NCBI GenBank assembly: GCA_022495995.1
Contig: JAFEMH010006978.1
Location: forward strand, 42,421 to 106,420
Source of the DNA: Adenophora triphylla var. japonica
Lineage: Eukaryota; Streptophyta; Magnoliopsida; Asterales; Campanulaceae
Reading direction: 5' to 3'
DNA: 64,000 nucleotides
Shown here: positions 33,918 to 44,150 of the stretch, one piece after another
How positions within the stretch are numbered: position 1 is the stretch's first letter
Layout: each line of letters opens with the position of its first letter
Position numbers and translations under genes: made by a program
The notes under the pieces: model-generated
Seen by the model: the letters and a program-made list of their open reading frames with translations, nothing else
Databases searched by the model: none
Told to the model about the DNA's origin: nothing

Positions 33918-34923
33918 TGTAGACACCCCATTCTGAACCCATCGAAGCAGAGTAATACCACTCTAAGTCTCGCCTTGAGTCAAGAGTAGAAATCCGCCAT
34001 TTCGTCATGTTTCGTTAAGTTTTGACTAACGACTGTTAGTTTGGACTGAACTGCATACGAGATAACGAGGGAATGACAGAATTGTCCAGAGCAGTCTTGT
34101 CCTGCGTGAGACATGGAGTGTCTCGCGCGAGACTAAGCTCCTGCAGGCGTGCAGAAACCAGTTTCCTCGTCGATTTCAACCTCTTTCTTGATAAATCTTA
34201 TCATCATCCGGTTCTCCAATAGCAGTTGAGTTCTGAAACCTTCCTAGAGTGATTTCCCTCTCCACCTTTATCTCTCCAACCTCCTATAAATACTTGATGA
34301 CTTTCAATATTTCAGAGGTAGAAAATTCAGGATCCCTGATCCAAATAACACAACACGCACATTTTATGGGTTTCTCTCTCTGAAATATTCCTAAAAAATC
34401 ACCCTAAATTACCTAAAGTTTGTTCATCAACCTTATTGATCAACAAACATCGAAGTCCGAATCAAGAATTGAGGCAAAGCTCTGTCTGCATCAAGATTCA
34501 AGTCTAGGATTGAGTCAAAACTCTGTCTGAATCTCTTCTCCAAAAAGGTAATATTCCTTCCCTTTCTAATTGATTGTTAGAGTGGTATAGAACATTGAAC
34601 CTAGGATCGGCCTAGAGCCACTCCAAATCATGGGGACGGTCTCGAAGCAATCGATCCTATATTCCGTTTAACCTCTTAAATGGATATTTTAATTGTTTAT
34701 TTAAAATGTCTTTTTTATTTGAAAATCCCCCTTTAGCAAGACCAATCTCCGGATTGGGTGGAATGGGTGCTCCTTGACCTTCCCATTCCATAACTTAAGC
34801 CTCGAACCCAAAATCTTTCAAAAAATGGTTTTTTCTATATTTCCAATCAATAATATAGGTGGCGACTCTAAAAACAAAAAACAAATAGTTTGGGTAAATT
34901 GAGTTTTTTCGCGCATTGCTACA
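33918..34923 (+). repeat. 3' LTR of outer element
   Basis: It is 1006 bp, TGTAGACACC...GCGCATTGCTACA. TATAAATA is at 34285-34292, and the dyads are at 34098-34113 and TGTCTCGCGCGAGACT (34119-34134). Copia-type coding sequence begins at the next base, which fixes the end. Confidence 0.92.
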
Positions 34924-36150
34924 AGTACTAGGGTCCAGACATCATTCTTTTCAAACTGACTCAATTTTTCTTGCATAGCCAAAATCCAGTCTACATCCTT
35001 TAAAGCCTAATTTATGTTTTTAGATTCAATGTTTGAAACATAACAACAAAAATTTACCTTGGAGAATGTTGATGAGCAAACTCCACAAACCAGCTAGCTC
35101 CATGTAGTTTACCTTTCCTTTTTGCCTGGTTTTCACCTGATCATGCACATCTCCCACTACTTATGAGGTGGGATGGTTTTTCTGGATTTTTGATGGGATG
35201 TCCCTTGATCTGTCCACACATCCATCCTTATCACCTTCTAGATTACCATCATTGTCAGATTTAGGGGAACTGTCCTCTGATTCAAGTGTTTGGGAGGATG
35301 TGGGAAAAGATGTGGATGCAAATGTTTCCACATCCTTAGTCACATCCTTCTCAGTTTCAACATTTCCTTGTGTCCGACATCCCTCTTTATTATTTGTTTG
35401 TTTCCCAGTATATGTGTCTGCTTCTTTCCAGTCTAGAAAGCAACCTGAAACTTCATCCACAACAATTTTGAGGTTAAAATCAAGTGAATCATCAAATACA
35501 ACATTAGCAGATTCCCTAATAGTCACTGTTTTTTGGTTAAACACCCTATAAGCTATACTATTAGTGGAGTATCCCATGAATATTACTATGTCAATCTTGA
35601 AATCAAACTTGGACAAGTATTCCTTATCATTAATGATGTAGTAGATACAACCAAATACATGAAAATATTTTAGTGTGGGTTTCTTGCCAAGTAGGATTTG
35701 ATAGGGTGTCATAGTGCTCTCAATTCTGAGAAACACCCTATTACCAATGTGACAGACAGTATTCAAGGCCTCTGCCCAAAATTTCTTTGACATGTTTTTG
35801 GAACTTAGCATAACCCTAGCCATCTCTTGCAGGGTTCTATTTTTCCTTTCTGTTGAGGAGTTATAGGAGCAGAGAATTCATGAGTAATTCCCTTGGAGTT
35901 GCAGAAGGCAGTAAATATGGAGTTTTCATACTAACTGCCATGGTCAGACCTAATCCTTACAGCCTTAATGCCATACAATTTTTTGACCCTTTTGTACCAG
36001 TTTTTGAACTCACCTATGGTCTTAGAGCCTGACTTCATTTTTAGGTTTATTGTTAAAGATTTCCAATACCTCTTAATTTTCCTATTAACGTCTGTTGAAG
36101 ATATCGTAAGTCGACAAGGTGGTCGCAATTGTGTATTCTAGGAAACCTAT
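34924..36150 (-). pseudogene. Ty1/copia integrase and start of RT, interrupted by outer element
   Basis: Read on the - strand: 36128 to 35931 gives part of the integrase core (FKNWYKRVKKLYGIKAVRIR, then SDHGS with the catalytic Asp). Past a stop come a frame around 35830-35930 with the IT-PQQKGK region, and 35823-35161 (SKKFWAEALNTVCHIGNR, TPYQILLGKKPTLKYFHVFG), the C-terminal integrase region with a long acidic linker. Next to 34924 the - strand encodes WILAMQEKLSQFEKNDVWTL-like residues, the beginning of copia RT, cut exactly at the outer element's LTR. The rest of RT would lie beyond the left edge of the window. Confidence 0.85.
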
Positions 36151-36191
36151 AGTAATTGAAAGAAGTCTTGAAGTTTTTAACCCATTCCAAT

Positions 36192-38870
36192 ATGGAATTC
36201 GATAATCTATTGTCTCGTTCTTCATCGTCTAGTTTTCATAGTTCCTCTGCTTCTAAAATATACCAGTTATATGAAGTTTCTTATTTTCCAGATGATTCAA
36301 AAATCCCACTCACCAACTACCTATAGTTTATTCTTACTATGTTTTTTCTAAACCTTCTACATCTTTTACTAGAAAAGTCAAAAAATTGATGGGTTATTCC
36401 TCTACCTGTTAGGTCAAAGAATATGTCAAATCTTCTATGTTTGATAGTTATCAGCTCCCTGCCATCTCGAGTGAACATTTAGTCACCTTAGATCTTCCAA
36501 CTGATCTTCCTCGACATTGTCTTTCACAAGGGTATACTCATATTCATTTTGGTGTTGTCAAACTAGCTCTCACCTTCCATGGCCGAAAAGGACTTCCAAC
36601 GTTCTCTCATATTGCTCTAGTAGATACTAAATTTTTTGAATACCCACATGCTTGTATTTATACTATCCGGACCCTTTGAATGCTTGCACAGTCTTCGTTA
36701 CCTTTTACCCGAATTTTAATATGCCTATCAATGACCCCTCTCTGTTTACAGCCCTCAAAGTCCAAATTCAGATTGGAGGTACTACCCAGGTAAACACGTT
36801 TCAAGGAACTTTCCATTACCAAATGATTTACCGAGTTCAAAACCATTGCCTGGTCATCATGTTCCCTGGTCAAGATAATTCAGTAGATGCTCTGTTTCTT
36901 GATATCGATTCAAAAGCAATGCCAACTTGGACTTATGTTCCACGACAGTTGACTAGAGTTGAGTTGCTCAAACTCCTCCCAGAAAAATGGGTTACTAGTT
37001 ATGAGCAAATCCATCAAGTCCCCCAAGCTCCTGTTCATACCACAGCTGCACCCAAATTTGTCCGTCACTCAGATGGACTTGTTGAGGTAAAATTCTCGTC
37101 TTCTCAAGCTAAAAATACATCAAGTAATGTCTTCCCTACAGGAGTACATATGATTGAACCTCCTGCTACTAGACATATTTGGTGGGATGTTTGCAACTGC
37201 CCCGCTTGTGTAGATAAAGCTTTCAAAGTTGAGATAGATGAAGACATTCCCCCAAGAAGAAGAAAATCCTCCTCCCAGCAAAAGCTAAAAAAGAGATATG
37301 AGGCCAGTGACACCAAAGTTGGAACCCTGGGAGAACCATCTGGAAAATTTGACTATTATATCCTTTATCCACATAAATCTCCCCAGCCTAACCCGTCTCC
37401 TTCACCATGCAAACCCAATCTTCCTCCATCACTTCCTCCATATTACCAAAAATCCCTTTCCATAATCCATAAATGCCCTTTGCTTCACCCTTCACCAGCT
37501 GATTGCCAAATGATTTCTCAAAACCCATGCCTTGATCCAAAATCTCAAGAATACCAAGAAGAGTTTCCTCCACTGACCCCATTCAAATTTCCCCACCAAA
37601 GGACCAAGCATAAATGGAAGATCCAAAATCCGACTTCAATTGGTGCATCAGGAAATCCAAAGCCGATTAGCCCAGCCGAAGCAACTCAGAATTGGCAAAG
37701 TGAGAATGTGGTCGCTCAAAATAAGACTCTAAAGCACATTATATCTCAGCAAACCTAGTTTGAGAGATCTCAAGAAATCCTTTCTTCAAATATCAAAAAC
37801 TTAGAAGGCATGATTGGTGAAATTCACCATATAATTCAAATTCTACACCAAGAACTGTTACAGATCATTCATACTTCCCCAGCATCCCAAGCCTTTGCTC
37901 TTTCCCAAAAGGAAGCAGAAATGAAGTTCCTCAAAACCCAACTTCAAGATCTTGAGCGACAACACAAGCAAAAAAGGGTGTCAACTCTTGTTGATGATCC
38001 TTGGAGGCTACCCACAGCCCCCTTTGTCAGAACAACATATGATCTACAGCCTATACCAGCCTCTTCTCTGACTGAATCATCTCCCTCTCTTTCCATTTGG
38101 GCCTCAGTGCCTCAGCTTGTTTCCAAGCCCAAAACAATTCCCAACAATCCCCTACACACAGCATCATCATCATCATCTTCTACAACCTTTGATACCCAAT
38201 CTGCCCCAAATGATTCTCCAGAACCCCATCTTGATGCTTCATCAAAAGACCCAAGTATCCTCCCAATAGAAAAAATGAACCCAGTTTCATTATTTTTACG
38301 ATCTATAGCCCAAGACAGATCCCCTCCAGTATCCAATTCAGTCTCAACCTTTATCAGACCAATTATTGACGATGGTTCAGACCCCTTTGATGCCTTTGAA
38401 CACCTGTTCATGCCAGAGCCAGAGACAACATTCCAAGGAGAAACTGAACTTGTTGATTCAGATCTCGACGAGTCCACAAGCCAAAATCTACCACGAAGTA
38501 ACACGAAAGCAAGGTCTATACCCCGACCTGACACCAAACAGCAATTTACCTTCGATGATATCTCACCCTCCAAATGGCGAGAAAGAAGTGTTAAAATGCT
38601 AACCTTGTGTTCTGCAAAACTCCAATACTATTCTATAGACATGGTTATCAAGAGATTTTTGGCTCGACTTTAAGGTCGCATTCGGAACTGGTACCTTAGT
38701 CTCTGAGAATATCGGCAATTACAAATCCAACAAAGCCCCTCACCTGAAGAATTCATGAATACAATTTATTATGAATTAATTGGAAATCCATTTTTTATGA
38801 AACCATTATATAAAGCATGACTAATTGTTGATGAATACATGTTGTTTGAATCCCAACCTCGAGAATTTCT
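36192..38870 (+). pseudogene. Endogenous caulimovirid-like relic: movement protein and coiled-coil region
   Basis: Broken + strand frames (36192-36328, 36437-36679, 36652-37758, 37810-38673) resemble the first ORF of plant pararetroviruses. The part at about 36437-36950 has the signature order of the 30K movement-protein superfamily: a beta-rich core with ALVDTKF and, after a frameshift at about 36655-36670, VFVTFYPNFNMPIND. It continues with a Cys-containing segment (WWDVCNCPACVDKAF), basic and proline-rich stretches, and a coiled coil (37900-37975). The end near 38690-38830 resembles the start of a coat-protein region. No aspartic protease, RT or RNase H follows. It is inactive. A non-viral host gene with a 30K-like domain is the alternative. 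Confidence 0.6.
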
Positions 38871-39055
38871 TTCATTATAAAGAGTTCAATTTAATTGAGT
38901 AGTTTAATTGCATTTATTTCTAGAGAATCAGCAAAAAAATTATTCCCCCCCCCAACCATTTTCTATTTCATTATTTTACAAAAAAGCAATTATTTTATAT
39001 AGTAACTTTGTATTCGTTCGATCGACCCACATTTGCCGTTTATATACTACATACT
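38871..39055. other. Short intergenic stretch
   Basis: AT-rich sequence with a C-tract at about 38946-38953. No gene is seen. Confidence 0.5.
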
Positions 39056-39067
39056 CACCGTACACTT

Positions 39068-39245
39068 AAAGGGCAAACCCCGGTGCGCCAAGCGCTCCCC
39101 GCCTTGCGAGGGTTGGGAGAGGGAACCATTTGCTAGAGCCTTCCCCTGACAATTACCAAGAGGCTGTTCGCCAAGGTTCGAACCCGTGACCTTATGGTCA
39201 CCAAAGGAGCAACTTAACCGTTGCGCCAAGGCTCGCCCTCCTACA
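39068..39245 (-). mobile_element. tRNA-derived SINE, Au-like
   Basis: On the - strand it reads GAGGGCGAGCCTTGGCGCAA with an A-box-like TGGCGCAACGGTTAAG and a B box GGTTCGAACC, and ends in CCGGGGTTTGCCCTTT. This is the layout of the Au SINE family of plants. A 12-bp target duplication CACCGTACACTT flanks it at 39056-39067 and 39246-39257. Confidence 0.85.
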
Positions 39246-39269
39246 CACCGTACACTTGCGGTATTAAAA

Positions 39270-39539
39270 TTAGCCGTTAAGTTTTGGCTTAACAGATTGC
39301 CACCAATCATCCTTATTTTGGGCTTCCTTAGTAAGGGATTCAAGTTTCTCCTTCATGGATAGCATCATGTTGAGCAATTCTTCGTTAGTGTGGTTGTTGT
39401 CACCGTTATTTTTACTGCTATTATCATAACCAGCCATTGGAGCAGAGGGGTTCTCAATAATCTCTTCACGGATTATTCTTCCTACGGAGTCTCGGTAACA
39501 CCGAACTGGAGCAATTGGACCTAGTTTGGAGAAGAACAT
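39270..39539 (-). CDS. Hypothetical 89-codon ORF
   Basis: The frame starts MFFSKLGPIAPVRCYRDSVG and has a short Asn-rich stretch, then a predicted helix (TNEELLNMMLSMKEKLESLT). It ends in VKPKLNG beside the SINE duplication. I recognise no family. The position among transposon remnants suggests a fragment of an unidentified mobile element rather than a host gene. Confidence 0.25.
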   Translation of the reverse strand: MFFSKLGPIAPVRCYRDSVGRIIREEIIENPSAPMAGYDNSSKNNGDNNHTNEELLNMMLSMKEKLESLTKEAQNKDDWWQSVKPKLNG

Positions 39540-40042
39540 GCACCATTAGTTTTGAGCAACACACGGATCACGAAAGAGGCTTAGCACACAAATTGGGCAC
39601 ATGACTCACCACATAAAGAAAGGACTCTTTTATACATTATTCCCTATACATCATCGGAAGGACATGGTCTTTTTTGGGTTTCTACCTAGAGCTCTAGAAC
39701 ATTGGAATCGCCATACTAGTATATAGACCATATTGTGGTCCCATATACTCTTCGGTTTCCACCGTTTCGTTTTAGAACCTAAGCATGTAGGGATTTGATT
39801 GAATCAACATCACGAAGTACACACGTAAGGACGGGAATCCATCCATAAGAACTACGAGTTTATTTTAAATGAAATGTCGTGTGTATTTCGTGATGTTGGC
39901 TCAAGGAAATTATGACATACTAAACCGACGGAGTTACAGAGTGTACAACCTAGTCTAAGAGTGTGTGGCTTGTGAAATGGATGAAGAGGCTAATAGGCTA
40001 CCCGATGGTTTGGTCTTTGGAGCACATAGCGGGCTGATGGTT
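39540..40042. other. Unassigned repeat-like sequence with an inverted repeat
   Basis: No gene is seen. CATCACGAAGTACACACG (39808-39825) and CGTGTGTATTTCGTGATG (about 39877-39894) form 18-bp arms with one mismatch around a loop of about 50 bp. The stretch ends at the copia-like solo LTR. Confidence 0.5.
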
Positions 40043-41730
40043 TGTTGGGTTTTGGGGTTACAAACGCAGCGGAAAATAATTTATACAACAACAAAACTCT
40101 AGCCCTAAGATCCATCTAGCATGAATAGATTAGAAACATATGAAAATAGATTTACATACCTTAATGCGATGAATTTTAACAAAGTAGATCTCAAAATTCA
40201 AGCCTTGGAATTTTGATGTCGAAACAAATCTTCTTCTTCCTTGTTCAAAACTTTGGTGATGAAATCAACAATGGAGATCTTTAAGCTTTAGGAGATAAAG
40301 CAACCTCCCTCTAATGGTGATCCACACGCGAACGAACCAACCTTCTTGTTGGATTGCTAGATGATCCTCTTGATTATTGAATCAATATTCAATAATCAAA
40401 GCCAAAACTATGGAATAATTTGGGACTTTTGATTCAAAATCAAAATCAAAATCTAGAGATTCATAAACCTAGGATGATGATGTGAGAGAGAGATTTTTAT
40501 GGCTGCAAGGGTTGTATTTATATCCCATATAAATCCCCTAACAATTAGGGTAGAAACCTTGTCAAACACCAAAACCTTCCAAGCCAAGGAATCACGTACG
40601 GACCAAAATTTGACCGTGGCACGACTCGTGCTCCTGGGCACGACTTGTGCCATGAGTCGTTCCAAGTTATCATGAGTCGCCCAAAGCCAAAACCAAGTCA
40701 TGATACGAGTCGTGACTTATTGTGTACTCGTGCTGGTTTTTGTCACGACTCGTGCCCAAGAGCACGAGTCGTGCCCTACCCCACAAAGTCAACAGTCAAC
40801 GATTTCCTTGATTGCCTCAAAATGCAGTCGTTTAAACTGCTCCTGGCACGAGTCGTGCCCATGGGCACGAGTCGTGCCCTTCCCTCAAAATTTCCAAATT
40901 TAGCTCGAATCAAATTCGTTCTTTGTGTGTGACCCAAAAGGAATTATATTATGTTGGTAGTGAGTCGAAACATCGACCTCACAAGACATAAGTGACTTCT
41001 AGTAAATCATTATGTCCACCTAATTAATATAACATCAAAGCTTAATTCCTCGATAGATCAAATGTCACAATCCCTTTGTCCACGATGTCCAATTGAACAT
41101 GAGTCATGGTCTAGGTCTACTCATCTCGTTCAATGCTTTCTCGATTCCGAATATGTTGATAATCCAAATGCATTTGATCTCTATCAAATCACTTGAGTGT
41201 GGCCACACATTTCATCAATACTATTCATCGAGGGGCCCAAGCAAACATCTCTCTTCATAAGAGGGACAAATCCCATCTTGACTTATCATTCTTCCCTACA
41301 TGAATCCAATCGTGCTGACATAGCCCTTATTGCTATCCGATTAAAGATAGTGTTAGACTATATCAAACATGATCTTCGTCATGTGGAAGACGACGATAAT
41401 CTCAGGTACAAAGGATTCAATAACACGACTATCATGAGATTTAATCATGACAACAGACCATGTCATAAATTTCACAAGTAGGTCATGTCCAATACTTGTT
41501 CTCTAGCAAGTATCCATAAGTGTAATGTGCATCTCCATGCATATAATCATCTCTATGAATATCCATTACCAACTTATACTAGTTGTTCACAACAACTAGG
41601 GACGCAGTTCAATATAATAAACATGCAAAACATATAGTGAACAGAATAAACATGCTCTATAATAAATGATAAAGATGATACATAACGGTTCAAGTCAAAC
41701 ATAACTATAGCCTAGGGCATTACACCAACA
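40043..41730 (-). mobile_element. Solo LTR, 1.69 kb, copia-like
   Basis: It has perfect 6-bp terminal inverted repeats TGTTGG...CCAACA. The flanks TGGTT (40038-40042) and GGGTT (41731-41735) match at 4 of 5 bases. On the - strand a TATAAATA box is at 40522-40515, so transcription would run leftward. Three pairs of dyads of the type GGCACGAGTCGTGCC (40618-40651, 40744-40775, 40845-40880) stand upstream of the TATA box. No internal region or second LTR is present. Assignment to copia is by general look of the ends and is tentative. Confidence 0.75.
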
Positions 41731-44150
41731 GGGTTACCACTTCGCGAAAGACCAAGGTCGTTGGAGCATGAAATCCCCCTAGGTGGGCCTCTACGGGTTT
41801 GGGTTTATAATTGTGCGACTCGATATCAGTTACATAGGAAACATGCATGTGGTGTGATGGTACAACTATATGACAAATATATTTTACATGGAAAAATGAT
41901 AGAGAAACACATAAGCAAATAGAAAATAAAATTTTCAACTTCCGAGCCACCTGTGTGACCAGTAAATAACTAAAACATAACAAAAAATAAAATTATTCAC
42001 AAGACTTTTGGGGCTATTTTTCATAAAAAACATATAGGACAAGAAACGCATGATTTTCACAATGGGCGTCAGACTCTTGCGAATCTGGCTAGGCATGCCA
42101 GACTCGTGTGAATCTGGCCAAGCATACTAGACTTGCCCGAATTTGAGCCTTCTGGGAACAGAATTTGTAGAAAATTATAGCACCTAAAGCATGTATCAAG
42201 TTTAACCCTCAAAAGTCCCCAGCGGAGTCGCCACTCTAGATATCCGGGAAAATTGTGACATGCTTTCTAATTACGTATAATTCATTTTAAGTCGCTACCT
42301 ATATTTTAAGGGAACATTAGAAAATCAATGTCTAAACTTGATTTTAAGCATGAAAAACTAAATATTCTATATTGAGGGGTTTGGGGGTTAGATTATGTCA
42401 CGAGAAAGTGTTAGGCACCCGCTACGCCCGGCCTTAAAACCGGTTTTGCTACTTTAGTTGTTCTACTTTACAATGTCCTCTAGATTAAACTTGTTCTAAC
42501 ATATAGCATATATAAGGGATTTTAGGGGTATTTTGGAATGTAATGGAGACTTTTCATGGTACACTTCGATAAGTAAAGTGCCCTTCGAATCATCTCCCTC
42601 TTGATGGGGATTATATACGTAGGGGAAAACAAGTGACTAAAGCAATAAAAAAAGAGATAGACAAAGTACCTTGTTCTTAGAGCTATCCAAAATGCATTAC
42701 GAATAATGTGGATTCTTCTCCAAAGATTGTTGAAGAGGAAGAGAGAGTGTTTGTGTATGTGTTGTTTTTTAGAGTTTAATGGAGAGGGAGTTTTGAGAAT
42801 CATTTAGCAAGAGAATAGAATTTCTAGGGAGGTGAGTGTTAGTGTAGCGATGCACGCGTTTTCTTTGTTTTTACATCTTTTTGAGTCGCCACCTATATTA
42901 TTTGTTTGGAAATATAGAAAAAACCATTTGAAAAGAGATTTTGGGTTCAGGGCTTAGGTTATGGAATGGGAAGGTCAAGGAGCACCCATTTCACCCAATC
43001 CGGAGATCGGTCTTGCTAAAAAGAGAGGTTTTCAAAGAAAAAAGACGTTTTAAATAAGTAAGTAAAAAGATCCATTTAACAGGGTTAAACGGAATATAGG
43101 ATCGATTGCTTCAAGACCGTCCCCATGATTTTAGGGAGGCTCTAGGCCGATCCTAGGTTAGATATATTATACCACTCTAACAATCAATTAGAAAGGGAAG
43201 AGGAAGATTACCTCGTGTGAAGAGACTCGGACAGAGTTTTGACTCAAGTTTAGAGTCAAATCTTGATGTGGACAGAGCTTCGCCTCAGTCCTTGATTCAA
43301 GCTTCGATGTTTGTTTATCAACAAGGTTGACAAACAAATTTTAGGTGATTTTAGGGGTGATTTACAGGAATCTTTCAGGGAGAGAAACCAGTAAATGTGG
43401 GGGTTTTGACTTGAAAAGTGGGGGATCCAAAATACTGAAAGTCTTCAAGTATTTATAGGTGTTGGAGATGAGAAGGTGGAGAGGTAAAATCTCCTGGGAA
43501 GGTTCCAGAACCCAAATCTCATTGGATGGCCGGATTGATAAGGTTTTATCCCGAAAGAGGTTGAAATCGACGAGGAAACTGGCTTCTGCACGTCTGCAGA
43601 AGCTTTGTATCGCGCGAGACACGCACATTCCGCACGAGACAAGGCTGTCAGTGGACAATTCTGTCCTTCCTTCGTTATCTCGTATGCAGTTTAGTCCAAA
43701 CTAACGGTCGTTAGTCAAAACTTAATGAAACATGACGAAATGGTGGATTTCTACTCTTGACTCAAGGCGAGAATTTAGAGTGGTATTAATCTGCTCCGAT
43801 GGTTTCAGAATGGGGTGTCTACAGTTAGCCATTTCAAGAAAGCATGGGGGTCCTTTTATAGGCAAAAAGGGTGAAAACAGAAGGGAAAACAAGTTGAAAT
43901 CGACAGTCATTGGAGTATCCAGCTGGGAGTTAATGGGGAGAGGTTACAAATAAAAAAGAGAGAAATTTGGAGGGAAATAACAAGTCAAAGTGAAACTCGT
44001 CCGAGTCCAGTATAGGGACTCAAACTCGTGCGAATTCCACACGTATGGCATGACTCGCCCGAGTTAGTTGAAAGGTGAAACTCAAACAAGTTGAAATCGG
44101 CATTCATTGGCTCCCTTTTTTTCTGCGGTTTCCCTCTCCTCTTTCTATCT
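41731..44150 (-). mobile_element. Fragment of another Tat-like element: leader, PBS and 5' LTR, interrupted
   Basis: The PBS GTGGCGACTCCGCTGGGGAC, perfect to consensus, is at 42234-42215 on the - strand. The leader, at 41735-42214, has its own dyads of a different sequence (CAGACTCTTGCGAATCTGG at 42070-42088; CCAGACTCGTGTGAATCTGG at 42098-42117). The LTR begins at 42235 and runs to about 44.1 kb, interrupted by the solo LTR at 42843-43823. A TATAAAAGGA box is at 43860-43851, with dyads such as ACTCGTCCGAGT at about 43994-44007 and 44051-44066 upstream of it. The outer LTR end is not resolved. Confidence 0.65.
42843..43823 (-). mobile_element. Solo LTR of the outer/inner element family
   Basis: It is 981 bp, reading TGTAGACACCCC...GCATCGCTACA on the - strand, and closely similar to the LTRs at 8490 and 21925. 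A perfect GTTAG duplication flanks it (42838-42842, 43824-43828). TATAAATA is at 43457-43450 and the dyads at 43607-43620 and 43627-43640. No internal sequence is present, as expected after LTR-LTR recombination. Confidence 0.93.

Larger units (their letters stand above)
1..34923 (+). mobile_element. Outer Tat-like Ty3/gypsy retrotransposon, 5' end outside window
   Basis: The coding parts run on the + strand: protease remnant, G-patch/RT up to 2905, then, after a 22.7-kb insertion, the rest of RT, dual RNase H and integrase to 28107. An antisense DUF7745-like gene, an antisense plant-mobile-domain gene, a 42-bp tandem array, a polypurine tract and a 3' LTR (33918-34923) follow. The 5' LTR lies left of the window. 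The base after the 3' LTR begins AGTAC, the presumed target duplication, whose partner is not visible. Two RNase H modules, the G-patch and the antisense genes after pol point to the Tat/Ogre side of Ty3/gypsy. All ORFs carry stops or frameshifts, so the copy is dead. Confidence 0.9.

Noticed and set aside
38112..38573. 153-codon - strand frame in the pararetrovirus relic
   Set aside because: Shadow of the Ser/Pro-rich + strand frame, with no recognisable domain.
39068..39245. Functional tRNA gene
   Set aside because: A and B boxes are present, but there is no cloverleaf, and the flanking duplication and 3' body identify a SINE.
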